This document shows positions 1-7,952 of a stretch of DNA of 8,364 nucleotides, one piece after another. Positions within the stretch are counted from its first letter, which is position 1. Every line of letters starts with the position of its first letter. This DNA comes from Acidisphaera sp035272265 (GTDB lineage: Bacteria > Pseudomonadota > Alphaproteobacteria > Acetobacterales > Acetobacteraceae): contig DATEQV010000238.1 in NCBI GenBank assembly GCA_035272265.1, positions 1 to 8,364 on the forward strand, in the 5' to 3' direction. Under the pieces are notes generated by a model. It was given only the letters and a program-made list of their open reading frames with translations. It did no database searches and was not told the DNA's origin. The position numbers and the translations under genes are program-made.

Positions 1-182
1 GAGCGCAGCACGGCGGCGCTGCCGCGCGGGCCGCGCCGCGCCGCCGGGGCGGCCGCCGGTTTGGCGTCGTCGAGCCGCTCGGCATCGGGACCCGGGCCAA
101 GCGCGACGCCCAGCGCCTCGACGTGCGCGGCCTCACCGTCATGGTCCGGCCCGGCCGGCCCAGGACGAGTGACGATATTCAA
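1..182 (-). CDS. Possible start of a downstream gene (sensor kinase expected by position), partial
   Basis: On the minus strand just after the response regulator, one frame stays open to the left edge and has the G/C-rich third positions and D/E/A/G/R composition of the real genes here. It would begin at a TTG (182-180) overlapping the regulator's TGA stop and reads roughly LNIVTRPGPAG..., becoming Ala/Pro/Arg-rich. No RBS or ATG supports this start; an ATG at 142-140 lies in another frame that looks less like coding DNA. A histidine kinase often follows an OmpR-type regulator, but no HAMP, DHp or membrane segment is visible in these 60 codons, so the kinase idea rests on position alone. The real start may also lie beyond the window. 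Confidence 0.25.
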   Translation of the reverse strand, partial: MNIVTRPGPAGPDHDGEAAHVEALGVALGPGPDAERLDDAKPAAAPAARRGPRGSAAVLR

Positions 183-862
183 GCAGCCTCGGCCTTCAGC
201 ATGTATCCGGCATTGCGGACGGTGTGGATCAGTTGCGACGGAAACGGCTTGTCCACCTTCTGCCGCAGCCGCGACACATGCACGTCGATGACGTTGGTCT
301 GCGGGTCGAAGTGGTAGTCCCACACGCCTTCGAGCAGCATGGTCCGAGTCACCACCTGCCCGGCGTGGCGCATCAGGTATTCGAGCAGCCGGAACTCGCG
401 CGGCTGCAGGTCGATCTTCTGCCCCGCGCGCTTGACCTGCCGGCTCAGCAAATCGAGTTCCAGGTCACCCACCTGCAGGCGGGTGATCGGCCCGTCGCCC
501 TTGCCGCGCCGCGCCAGCGCCTCGACGCGCGCCAACAGCTCGCTGAACGCGAACGGCTTGGTCAGGTAGTCGTCGCCGCCCGCGCGCAGTCCCTTCACGC
601 GGTCGTCCACCTCGGCCAGCGCCGAGAGGAACAGGACCGGCACCGCGTTCTTCTGCGCCCGCAACGTCTCCAGCAGCCGCAGACCGTCGACGCCGCCCGG
701 CAGCATGCGGTCCAGGATCACCGCATCGAAGCTCTCGCTCGCCGCCATGAACAGCCCGTCGCGGCCGTTGCCGGCATGCTCCACCACGTGGCCGGCTTCG
801 CGCAAGCCGCGCACCACGAAGCCGGCCACGTCCTTGTCATCCTCGACGACCAGGATTCGCAT
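179..862 (-). CDS. OmpR/PhoB-family two-component response regulator
   Basis: A cytoplasmic DNA-binding response regulator of 227 aa, the usual length for the family. Residues 1-120 form a receiver domain with the acidic pocket at E7/D8/D9, the predicted phospho-acceptor D51 in VILDRMLP, S80 at the switch position and K102 in TKPF. Residues 126-224 form a winged-helix effector: REFRLLEYLMRHAGQVVTR, then a recognition-helix region NVIDVHVSRLRQKVD and the wing motif HTVRNAGYML. The ATG at 862 has purine-rich sequence just upstream (GGGAGAGG and GGAAG), and the receiver starts at once with MRILVVEDD. It lies 23 nt downstream of the HtrA-like protease on the same strand and is probably co-transcribed with it. 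The signal and target genes cannot be told from sequence; the family includes metal, envelope-stress and phosphate regulators. Confidence 0.93.
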   Translation of the reverse strand: MRILVVEDDKDVAGFVVRGLREAGHVVEHAGNGRDGLFMAASESFDAVILDRMLPGGVDGLRLLETLRAQKNAVPVLFLSALAEVDDRVKGLRAGGDDYLTKPFAFSELLARVEALARRGKGDGPITRLQVGDLELDLLSRQVKRAGQKIDLQPREFRLLEYLMRHAGQVVTRTMLLEGVWDYHFDPQTNVIDVHVSRLRQKVDKPFPSQLIHTVRNAGYMLKAEAA

Positions 863-885
863 CTTCTTCCCGCCTCTCCCCAGCC

Positions 886-1968
886 CTAACCGTTGTCCGA
901 CGCCGGGCGGCGTCCGACGGTCACGGAGATCTCCGTCTCGTGCCCCGACCGCTGCACCGTCAGGCGCACGTCGTTGCCGGGCGGCGTCGCCGCCACCGCG
1001 CGGATCAGGCCGCGCGCGCTGTCGGTCCGCTCGCCGTTGATCGCCGTGACCACATCGCCCGCGCGCAGCCCGGCCTTCGCCGCGGGCCCCGACTTGTCGA
1101 CGGCGGCGATGGCCACGCCATGCGTGCCGCTCGCCGATTCCGAAACCGACACGCCGAGCCAGCCGCGGTCGATATGCCCCTTGTTCTGAAGCTGCGCGAC
1201 GATGGGCGAGACGATCTCGCTCGGGATCGCGAAGCCGATGCCGACCGATCCGCCGGTGGGCGAGACGATCGCCGTGTTCACCCCGATCACCTCGCCGGCG
1301 AGGTTGAACGTCGGGCCGCCCGAGTTGCCCGGATTGATCGGCGCGTCGAGCTGCAGGAAGTCGTCGAACGGCCCGCTGCCGATGTCGCGCCCACGCGCGG
1401 AGACGATACCGACGGTCACCGAGCCGCCGAGCCCGAACGGGTTGCCCGCGGCCATGATCCAGTCGCCCACCTGCACCTGCCGGCTGTCGCCCCAGGCGAC
1501 GGCGGGCAGCGGATGCGTGGCTTCCACCTTGATCAGTGCCACGTCGGTCAGATCGTCCGAGCCGATCACCTTGGCCGGCAGCTCGGTGCCGTCGGTCAGC
1601 GAGACGACGATCTTCGCCGCATGGCCGACGACGTGGTTGTTGGTCACGATCAGGCCGGACGAATCGATGATGAAGCCTGATCCGGCGCCCAGGATCTGTT
1701 CGCGCCGGTTGCGGAAGCGATCGCGGAACTGCCGCTCGAACGGCGTGCCCTTCAGCTCGGGCGGCAGCTCGGACAGCACGTCGGAGCCCTCGACGACCTC
1801 GGTCACCGCGATGTTCACCACCGACGGCAGCACCTGCTTGACCAGCGGCGCGAAGCTGTCCGGCGCGACGCGCGCGTGCGCCGTCTCAAGCTGCGTGGCG
1901 GCGCACGCGGTGAGGCTGAGGGCGAGCAGGACGGCGCCGACTGAACGACGGATGGCGGCGGCGGTCAT
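886..1968 (-). CDS. HtrA/Deg-type serine protease with one PDZ domain, predicted lipoprotein
   Basis: A 360-aa trypsin-like envelope protease. Residues 1-22 are a signal peptide ending in the lipobox LTAC, predicting lipidation at C22; A23 follows, not Asp, so by the E. coli Lol rule it would go to the outer membrane (that rule may not hold here). The protease domain spans about 38-250 with the catalytic triad H112 (TNNHVVG), D142 (LTDVAL) and S216 (GNSGGP). A single PDZ domain follows at about 260-350 (GWLGVSV...AGLRAGDVVTAING). One PDZ is DegS-like in layout; DegP and DegQ have two. ATG at 1968 has GGGAG (1974-1978) five bases upstream. It is 85 nt downstream of hrpB and 23 nt upstream of the response regulator, suggesting protein quality control in the envelope tied to two-component signalling (inference). 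Confidence 0.92.
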   Translation of the reverse strand: MTAAAIRRSVGAVLLALSLTACAATQLETAHARVAPDSFAPLVKQVLPSVVNIAVTEVVEGSDVLSELPPELKGTPFERQFRDRFRNRREQILGAGSGFIIDSSGLIVTNNHVVGHAAKIVVSLTDGTELPAKVIGSDDLTDVALIKVEATHPLPAVAWGDSRQVQVGDWIMAAGNPFGLGGSVTVGIVSARGRDIGSGPFDDFLQLDAPINPGNSGGPTFNLAGEVIGVNTAIVSPTGGSVGIGFAIPSEIVSPIVAQLQNKGHIDRGWLGVSVSESASGTHGVAIAAVDKSGPAAKAGLRAGDVVTAINGERTDSARGLIRAVAATPPGNDVRLTVQRSGHETEISVTVGRRPASDNG

Positions 1969-2053
1969 CGATTCTCCCGAACGAACGAATCCACTGAATG
2001 AAGCACATGGCTTGCGGGCGAGGTGGCAGCAAGATTACGGCGCGGCCACGGAC

Positions 2054-4522
2054 CTATCGCGGCGGGCGCGCCGGATGTTGCGCATGTTCCGGATTCTCCG
2101 GCCAGTCGTGCTTCGGATATCGCCCGCGCGCCTCGCGCCGCGCGTCGGCCCAGGCGCCGCGCCAGAAGCCGGGAAGGTCGGCCGTCACCGCGATCGGCCG
2201 CCCGGCAGGCGACAGCAGCGACAGGCGCAGCGGGATCCGCCCGCCCGCCAGCAGCGGCGTCCGGTCAAGTCCGTAGAAGGCCTGCGCGCGCGCCGACGCG
2301 ACCGGCACCGGCTGCGTGTAGTCCACCGGGGCGCGCCCGTGCGGCAGAGCCAGGGCGACCGGCAGCTCCCGCTCCAGCCTCGCCGCCTGCTCATGCGTCA
2401 ACTGCGCCCGCAGCATGGCCGCGACATCGAGCGCGGCGGCATCGGCCAGCCGGCCGACGCCATGCAGCCACGGCGTGAGCCAAACGGGGGCCCCGGCGGT
2501 CAGCGCGGCATCGGAAAGGTCCGGCCACGCCTCGGGTTCCAGTCCCCGCATCAGCGCGACACGGGCCTGGAACTGACGGGTGGCGTCCGTCCAGTTCAGC
2601 GTGCGCAATCCGTCGCGAGCGATGGCGGACGTCAGCGCCGCAGCGGCTTCGTCGGCTGACGCGGGTTCGGTGCGGTCGCGCAGCACCAGCGCGCCGAGCC
2701 GCCGGCGGCGGCGCGACAGCACGCTGCCGTTCGCGGGGTCGACGCCGCACTCCACCGTCTCCATCACCCGGCGCGAAACGGCTTGCGGCAGGGCGTCCGG
2801 ATCGAGGGGTGCCGCCAGCGTGATCTGCGGCGCGGCACGGGCCTCCAGCGCGGCGACCGCAAGCAGCTTCGCCCCGGAGAGGAGATCGGTGCGCGGCAGC
2901 TTCGCCCCGCCGCCGCCGGAGAGGCGGAACGACCCCGGCTCGCCACGCAACTGCGCGATGCGGTCCGGATAGGCGGCGGCGACCAGCGGTCCGGGCTCGC
3001 CCGCCGCGCGGGTGCCGGCGGCCAGCCCAAGCCGGCGGCGATATTGCTGCGCGGCTTGGCGCACGCGCGCCAGCACGCCGCGATTGGCATTCGGATCGCC
3101 GTGCGCCAGCGCGTCGAGCCTAAGCGCGATATCGGCCGGCGGGCGTTCCGGCCCGCGTCCCCGCAGCGGATCGCGCTCCTCCAGCAGCGCGGCGATGTCG
3201 CACGCGAGCGCCGCCGCTTGCGGCGTCTCGGCCGCTAGCATCATCGCCGCGAGCCGCGGATGCGCGCCGATCCGCGCCATCCGCCGACCCGCCTCGGTGA
3301 TCCGCCCGTCCGCGTCCAGCGCCCCCAGATCGGCCAACAGTGACGCAGCCGAGGCGAGCGCGCCGGCCGGCGGCGGATCGAGGAACGGCAGGTCGCCCGG
3401 AGCCGCGCCCCAGGCCGCGCAGTCCAGCAGCAGCGACGACAACTCGGCCTCGAGGATTTCCGGCCGGTCATGCGCGGGCAGGCCACGATGAAGCGCCTCG
3501 GTCCACAGCCGGATCGCCACCCCGGGCCCTTCCCGACCCGCGCGGCCCGCGCGCTGCTCGGCGGCGGCGCGGCTGATGCGCAGCGTCGCCAGCCGCGTCA
3601 GCCCGCTCGACGGGTCGAGCCTCGGCGCGCGCCGGAATCCGCCGTCGACGACCACGCGGACGTCCGGCACGGTCAAGGAGGTCTCGGCGATCGAGGTCGC
3701 CAGCACCACCCGCCTTGTCTCCGCCGGACGCAGCGCGCGGTCCTGGTCGGCGGGCGGCAGGTCGCCGTGCAGCGGCAGCACCAGCGCGCCGCAGCCTTCG
3801 AGGAGCGCCGCGGTGCGGCGGATTTCGGCCATGCCGGGCAAGAAGCACAGCAAGTCGCCGTCCTCCTCGGCCAGCGCGGCGCGGATCGCGCGGGCCATCG
3901 CCTCGGGCAGGTCGCGCTTGTGGCTGAGTTCGCGCGCGGCATGGCGGATGCGGACAGGGTGCGCGACGCCCGCGCTCTCGATGAGCGTCGCGTCCATCAG
4001 CGGGCACAGGCGGGCCGCATCGGCGGTGGCCGACATCGCCAGCAGCCGCAGCTCGGGCCGTAGTTCGCGCTGCAGGTCGAGGCAGAAGGCCATCGCGAGG
4101 TCGCTGTCCAGCGCCCGTTCGTGCACCTCGTCGAAGATCACGCACGCCACGCCGTCCAGCCCGGGATCGGACTGCAGCCGGCGCACCAGCAGGCCCTCGG
4201 TGACGACCTCGACGCGTGTGTCGGCGGACGCCGCGCTGTCCAGCCGCGTGCGGTAGCCGACCGTTCGGCCGACCGCCTCGCCGAGCAGGCTCGCCATGCG
4301 CGAAGCCGCCGCCCGCGTAGCCAGCCGGCGCGGCTCCAGCATGAGGATCCGCCCATCCCCGCGCCACGGCGCCGGCAGCAACGCCAGCGGCGCCAGCGTG
4401 GTCTTGCCTGCGCCAGGGGGTGCGACCAGCACCGCGTTGCCGCCGGCATCGAGCCGCGCGCGCACCGCCGGCAGCACGCCGGCGACCGGCAGAGCGGGAT
4501 CGTTCATGGGCTCGGGGGTCAT
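2054..4522 (-). CDS. hrpB: ATP-dependent helicase HrpB (DEAH-box family)
   Basis: An 822-aa DEAH/RHA-type helicase, close to the usual HrpB length of a little over 800 aa. From the chosen ATG: Walker A PPGAGKT at about 35-41, motif Ia region LEPRRLATR, motif II DEVH at about 131-134, motif III SAT at about 164-166, and motif VI QRAGRAGRE in the second RecA-like domain. The C-terminus has the HrpB signature: SPAGRPIAVTADLPGFW followed by ARGRYPKHDWPENP. HrpB proteins are presumed RNA-dependent ATPases with a poorly defined role; the related HrpA rescues stalled ribosomes. The start at 4522 is preferred because GAGG lies five bases upstream. The frame extends to an ATG at 4588 without support, and an ATG at 4507 has no RBS. 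Divergent from the quinone reductase across a 131-bp gap. Confidence 0.95.
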   Translation of the reverse strand: MTPEPMNDPALPVAGVLPAVRARLDAGGNAVLVAPPGAGKTTLAPLALLPAPWRGDGRILMLEPRRLATRAAASRMASLLGEAVGRTVGYRTRLDSAASADTRVEVVTEGLLVRRLQSDPGLDGVACVIFDEVHERALDSDLAMAFCLDLQRELRPELRLLAMSATADAARLCPLMDATLIESAGVAHPVRIRHAARELSHKRDLPEAMARAIRAALAEEDGDLLCFLPGMAEIRRTAALLEGCGALVLPLHGDLPPADQDRALRPAETRRVVLATSIAETSLTVPDVRVVVDGGFRRAPRLDPSSGLTRLATLRISRAAAEQRAGRAGREGPGVAIRLWTEALHRGLPAHDRPEILEAELSSLLLDCAAWGAAPGDLPFLDPPPAGALASAASLLADLGALDADGRITEAGRRMARIGAHPRLAAMMLAAETPQAAALACDIAALLEERDPLRGRGPERPPADIALRLDALAHGDPNANRGVLARVRQAAQQYRRRLGLAAGTRAAGEPGPLVAAAYPDRIAQLRGEPGSFRLSGGGGAKLPRTDLLSGAKLLAVAALEARAAPQITLAAPLDPDALPQAVSRRVMETVECGVDPANGSVLSRRRRRLGALVLRDRTEPASADEAAAALTSAIARDGLRTLNWTDATRQFQARVALMRGLEPEAWPDLSDAALTAGAPVWLTPWLHGVGRLADAAALDVAAMLRAQLTHEQAARLERELPVALALPHGRAPVDYTQPVPVASARAQAFYGLDRTPLLAGGRIPLRLSLLSPAGRPIAVTADLPGFWRGAWADARREARGRYPKHDWPENPEHAQHPARPPR

Positions 4523-4653
4523 GCGAGCCTCGGTTCTCGCACGGTTCGTGCTGCCGCGCAGGCCGGCGCGGGAGCGGCCGCCCTGCATCGTGCCGCTTCA
4601 GCCGATCATCCGTGTCGCCTAGACGGTCCGAACATCAGCCCCAAGGCGACCCC

Positions 4654-5411
4654 ATGCGCGCGCACTTCGTCCTCGCCCATCCCGAGCCGCAGTCCTTCAA
4701 CGCCCATCTCGTCCGTTCGGGATCGTCCGCGCTCCGGGACGCAGGCTGGAGCGTGTCCGTGTCCGACCTCTACGCGATGGGATTCGATCCGTGCGAGCGC
4801 CCCGAGCACTTCGCACACCGGCAGAACCCGGCCCGCCTCGACGTGCAGGCGGAGCAGCGCCATGCGACCGACACCGGCACCTTGCCCCGGGTCGTGACCG
4901 ACGAACTCGCCCTGCTCGACGAGGCGGACCTGCTGGTCCTGCAATACCCGATGTGGTGGCACCTGCCGCCGGCGATGCTGAAAGGCTGGTTCGACCGGGT
5001 GCTGGCCTACGGCGCCGCCTATACGAGCAGCATGCGGTTCGAGGACGGCCGCTTCGTCGGCAAGCGGGCCATGCTGTCGGTGACCGTCGGCACCAGCCCC
5101 GCGACCTACGCGCATGACGGCCGCAGCGGCGACATCGACCTGATGCTGTGGCCGGTGAACTTCACGCTCGCCTATGTCGGCTACACGGTGGTCGCGCCCT
5201 TCGTGTCGTATGGCGTCGAAGCCGGGCTGCGCTACACGCGCGGCTACGAGCGATCACCGACGAGTTTCGCACCGTCCTGCCCGGGATCGACACGCGCGCG
5301 ACCATTCCGTTCAACCGCAAGGCCGAATGGGGCGAGGACGGCCGCATCGTGCCGGGCGCGCCGGTCTACTCGCCGTTCATCCGCCGCAAGCAGCACCTCG
5401 ATCTGGAGTGA
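4654..5411 (+). pseudogene. NAD(P)H:quinone reductase, flavodoxin-like fold, frameshifted near 5250
   Basis: This resembles the flavodoxin-fold NAD(P)H dehydrogenase (quinone) family: FMN proteins that reduce quinones and other electrophiles by two electrons in the cytoplasm. The N-terminus has the FMN phosphate-binding pattern (VLAHPEPQSFN, residues 7-17), and the middle has the family hallmark YPMWWHLPPAMLKGWFDRVL (99-117). Homology continues in this frame to about residue 200 (GVEAGLRYTRGYER). From about 5250 the family-like sequence continues in the -1 frame: ITDEFRTVLPG, then IPFNRKAEWGEDGRIVPG and a stop at 5409-5411. The junction region looks a few residues short as well, so one base or a small segment (net loss of 1 mod 3) is missing. 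Unshifted, the original frame runs far past the gene into chromate-transporter antisense. ATG 4654 has AAGG seven bases upstream. A sequencing error cannot be excluded; repaired length would be about 252 aa. Confidence 0.8.
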
Positions 5412-5433
5412 CCGGATAACGACCGACGCCGCG

Positions 5434-5970
5434 TCAGCCGGCGAACAGCATGCGTATCGAAATGAATATCGCGGCCCCGGCCGCCAGCAACGGGATCGGG
5501 CTGATCCGAGTCGTCATCAGCACCCCGGTCGAGACAAACGCGATGCTGCGTGCGAGCCAGCCGCCGTCGAGCGAGCGCAGCAGCACGAACACCGCCGCGA
5601 GGATCATCCCTGCGGCCACTGGGCGCAGCCCACCCTCGATCGCCCCCAGCCACTGCGCGCCGCGGTAGCGCTTCCACAGATGCGCGACCCCGTAGATGAG
5701 GAAGGCCGTCGGACCGAAGATGGCCACCGTGGCGACGACGGCGCCTGCGATCCCGGCCACCTGCCATCCGATCAGCGTCACCAGCAACGTGCCCGGCCCG
5801 GGTGCCAGGCGGGAGATCGCGAAGTCGCTCACGAACGCCGCCTCGGTCATCCAATGATGCACGTCGACGACCTGGCGCTGGATGTCGGCGATCACCGCCT
5901 GTCCGCCGCCGATCGTGACCAGCGAGAGCGGCGCGAACACGGCGACCAACGCCAGCAGCTTGCCGCTCAT
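5434..5970 (-). CDS. chrA: Chromate transporter, C-terminal half (short-chain CHR protein)
   Basis: A 178-aa membrane protein of the chromate ion transporter (CHR) family. It starts MSGKLLALVAVF and carries family motifs: LVTIGGGQAVIADIQRQVV (about 17-35), a conserved W40, and LAPGPGTLL (about 55-63), followed by several hydrophobic segments to the C-terminus (GIAGAVVATVAIFGPTAFLI, ISPIPLLAAGAAIFISI). Two half-length proteins encoded in tandem are the known short-chain form; long-chain ChrA is a fusion of two such halves. ATG 5970 overlaps the stop of the N-terminal half as ATGA, and GGAGG lies five bases upstream, so translation is probably coupled. It ends 22 bp from the stop of the convergent reductase gene. 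Chromate efflux is the family-based expectation; the actual substrate is unproved. Confidence 0.9.
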   Translation of the reverse strand: MSGKLLALVAVFAPLSLVTIGGGQAVIADIQRQVVDVHHWMTEAAFVSDFAISRLAPGPGTLLVTLIGWQVAGIAGAVVATVAIFGPTAFLIYGVAHLWKRYRGAQWLGAIEGGLRPVAAGMILAAVFVLLRSLDGGWLARSIAFVSTGVLMTTRISPIPLLAAGAAIFISIRMLFAG

Positions 5971-6542
5971 GCCGGCCTCCGCCGCCGCAGATGCGCGAAT
6001 TCGGCGGCGACGCTGATCGGTCCGGCCGCCAGCACGACCCAGGGCAGCGGCCAGTGCAGCAGGCCGATCGTCGCGAACGTAACCAACAGCACTACCCACG
6101 GTATGATCCGGCGGGGCACCCGTCGGGCCGTGGTGATGCCCAGGGACAGCGACAGGCCGATCGCCGCGGCGGCCGCGCCATCGAGCGCCAGCCGGGTGAT
6201 CGGGTACCGCGCCAGGAAGGAGAACAGCATCCCCAGCAGCACGATGACGAACGCGGGCGGCACCACGATGCCCGTGAACCCGGCCAACGCGCCCACGGGA
6301 CCGCGCAGCCGGTAGCCGATCCAGATCGCCAGGTTCGTCACGTTGACGCCGGGCAGCGCCTGCGACACGGCCAAGCCGTTGAGGAACTCCTCCTCCGACA
6401 GCCACTGCCGGTCCTGCACGAACTCGCGCAGGAACCAGCCGCTGAGGCCGCCGCCGAAGCTGGTCAGCCCGATGCGGCTGAAGACGAGGAACAGCCGCCA
6501 GTGCGACGGCACCGGTTTCGAGCCACGCGGTTCGCCCTGCAC
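5967..6542 (-). CDS. chrA: Chromate transporter, N-terminal half (short-chain CHR protein), GTG start
   Basis: A 191-aa inner-membrane protein that should pair with the next gene to form a complete CHR chromate/sulfate-type transporter. After a polar N-terminus it shows FSRIGLTSFGGG (about 21-32), REFVQDRQWLSEEEFLNGLAV with the conserved W47, and LPGVNVTNLAIWIG (about 63-76), then hydrophobic helices (VVPPAFVIVLLGMLFSFL, PWVVLLVTFATIGLLHWPL). The first ATG in this frame is much further upstream (6767) and would add about 75 residues of non-conserved sequence that overlaps the divergent intergenic region. The GTG at 6542 has a GAGGTG six bases before it and gives the family's usual length, so it is preferred; GTGs at 6551 and 6560 are alternatives. 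Confidence 0.88.
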   Translation of the reverse strand: MQGEPRGSKPVPSHWRLFLVFSRIGLTSFGGGLSGWFLREFVQDRQWLSEEEFLNGLAVSQALPGVNVTNLAIWIGYRLRGPVGALAGFTGIVVPPAFVIVLLGMLFSFLARYPITRLALDGAAAAAIGLSLSLGITTARRVPRRIIPWVVLLVTFATIGLLHWPLPWVVLAAGPISVAAEFAHLRRRRPA

Positions 6543-6548
6543 GTCGTT

Positions 6549-6554
6549 CACCTC
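6549..6554 (-). promoter_or_regulatory. Ribosome binding site supporting the GTG start of the chromate transporter
   Basis: On the minus strand GAGGTG is followed by AACGAC and then GTG (6542). This spacing of six bases is what decides the start of the N-terminal half gene, since no ATG lies nearby in frame. Confidence 0.6.
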
Positions 6555-6744
6555 GCACACGATCTTGACATCAGGGTGAGAGCGGTGGCCTGCCGGGTGA
6601 AGCGCAGTTCCGGCACACGGCATGCGCAGAGTTTGCACGCCAACGCTACTTGCCGACGTCGCGAGCCGGCATCGTGCCGGCGAGCGTCCGAGGCAGGACA
6701 CTGGACGGCCCAGGCCATGACGGTGGTAGAACGTCCCGAAGACA

Positions 6745-6765
6745 GCCGGGCCGCTTCGGCCCGGC
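6745..6765. other. Perfect GC-rich stem-loop in the divergent intergenic region
   Basis: A 9-bp perfect stem (left arm GCCGGGCCG, right arm CGGCCCGGC) closes a three-base loop CTT. It ends ten bases before the ATG of the caspase-like gene. No T-run follows on either strand, so it is not a standard intrinsic terminator. It could shape the 5' leader of that mRNA. The rest of the 233-bp gap (6543-6775) between the divergent genes must hold both promoters, but I see no convincing -35/-10 pair. Confidence 0.5.
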
Positions 6766-6775
6766 ACGTGCGGGG

Positions 6776-7882
6776 ATGATGGCGCGCCAATCGATCATGC
6801 TACGGCTGGTGTTCGCGGCGCTGCTCGCGTTGCTCCTCGCCTCGCCGGCGGCGGCACGCAACCGCATCGCGCTGGTCATCGGCAACGCGGCCTATCAGCA
6901 CGCGCCTCGGCTGGCGAACCCGGGCAACGACGCGAGGCTGATGGCGACGACGCTGGCGAGCCTCGGCTCCAAGCTGGTGGGCGGCGGCGCGCAGATCGAC
7001 CTCGACAAGGCCGCCTTCGACCGCGTGGTCCGGCAGTTCGGACGCGAGGCCGCGGGTGCGGAGGTCGTGCTGTTCTACTACTCCGGCCACGGCTTGCAGG
7101 TCGACGGCACCAACTGGCTGGTACCGGTGGACGCCGATCCGGTGGAGCGGAAGGACCTCGATTTCAGCCTGGTCAGCGCCAGCGTGGTGCTGGATCAGAT
7201 GAACGACCCGGTGAGCCGGCTCAACGTGATGATCCTGGACGCGTGCCGCACCAACCCGTTCGGCGGCCGCGGACTGCGCGGAGCGTCGCGCGGGCTCGCC
7301 GCCATGGACGCGCCCGTCGGGACCGTCATCGCCTACGCGACCCAGCCCGGCGCCGCCGCCGCCGACGGGGACGGGCCGGACAGTCCCTACACGACGGCGC
7401 TGGCGGGCGCGTTGAAGCAGCCGGGGATGGACATCTTCCACCTGTTCAACGCGGTCGGGCTGGAAGTGATGCGGGTGACCGGCAACAACCAGCAGCCGTG
7501 GGAATCCCGGTCGCCGATCGCCGGCAACTTCGTGTTCGGGAGCGTCAATGAGTCAGGCGCGAGCGCGCCGACTCAAGCCGCACCCGCCACGGTCGCTGTG
7601 CCGCAGCACGGATCGACGCAAGGTACTGCTCTCGACGGGGCGCAGGCGGCCCGCCGTGGCAAAGAAGCCTTCGACCGAGGCGATTACGCCGAGGCCGCCC
7701 GTCTCTATCGGCTGGCGGCCGATCAGGGCAACGCCCAAGGCCAAAGCGGTCTCGGGTGGTTCTACGAGCACGGCCGGGGTGGGGCCGCGAAGGATGACCA
7801 CGAGGCCGCCCGCCTCTACCGACTCGCGGCCGATCAAGGCGACGCGCAAGGGCAAAATAGCCTAGCAGCCTGTCGGAGTTAA
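6776..7882 (+). CDS. Exported caspase-like (peptidase C14) protein with Sel1 repeats, truncated by a MITE
   Basis: The frame encodes 368 aa. Residues 1-27 are a Sec signal peptide (LRLVFAALLALLLASPAAA, predicted cut before R28). A caspase/metacaspase-like domain spans about 29-255: RIALVIGNAAY, catalytic H105 in YYSGHG, catalytic C157 in LDACRTNPF, and the loop VIAYATQPG. A Pro/Ala-rich linker (about 258-290) leads to Sel1/TPR-like repeats (EAARLYRLAADQGNAQGQ...). The frame ends in CTA then a TAA that lies inside the inserted MITE, giving a foreign tail AACRS; removing the insertion lets the Sel1 repeats continue. ATG 6776 and 6779 are both in frame behind a short GGGG; an ATG at 6797 would also keep the signal peptide but has no RBS. 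The catalytic domain is intact, so a shortened active protein is possible. The ancestral gene runs on to at least 8324. Substrate unknown. Confidence 0.88.
   Translation: MMARQSIMLRLVFAALLALLLASPAAARNRIALVIGNAAYQHAPRLANPGNDARLMATTLASLGSKLVGGGAQIDLDKAAFDRVVRQFGREAAGAEVVLFYYSGHGLQVDGTNWLVPVDADPVERKDLDFSLVSASVVLDQMNDPVSRLNVMILDACRTNPFGGRGLRGASRGLAAMDAPVGTVIAYATQPGAAAADGDGPDSPYTTALAGALKQPGMDIFHLFNAVGLEVMRVTGNNQQPWESRSPIAGNFVFGSVNESGASAPTQAAPATVAVPQHGSTQGTALDGAQAARRGKEAFDRGDYAEAARLYRLAADQGNAQGQSGLGWFYEHGRGGAAKDDHEAARLYRLAADQGDAQGQNSLAACRS
7865..7881 (+). repeat. Left terminal inverted repeat of MITE copy 1
   Basis: GCAGCCTGTCGGAGTTA, a perfect inverted match to 7988-8004. In the caspase frame it is read A-A-C-R-S before the TAA stop. 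Confidence 0.9.
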
Positions 7883-7952
7883 GCACAAACCACGAACAAA
7901 TCGGAGATTTCTTTCGATACTTCGCGGTTCTGCACAACAAGAGAATCCGCCG

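Noticed and set aside
1202..2659. Long plus-strand open frame across the protease and hrpB genes
   Set aside because: It is antisense to two clear genes, and its Arg/Pro/Gly-rich translation has no recognisable domain. High GC content makes such shadow frames common.
5409..5436. Bidirectional terminator between the convergent reductase and transporter genes
   Set aside because: The 22-bp gap has no convincing hairpin and no T-run on either strand.
5412..6315. Continuation of the quinone reductase's unshifted frame past the gene end
   Set aside because: It runs antisense to the chromate transporter, and its translation is low-complexity Arg/Asp/His-rich; it is simply open because of GC bias.
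6565..6593. TTGACA at 6565-6570 as a -35 box for the caspase-like gene
   Set aside because: About 17 bases downstream there is no -10-like sequence, and the site is nearly 200 bases from the start codon.
6543..6767. Upstream extension of the chromate transporter N-half to an ATG at 6767
   Set aside because: The extra 75 residues are not hydrophobic or family-like and would span the divergent promoter region; the GTG at 6542 has a good RBS and gives the expected length.
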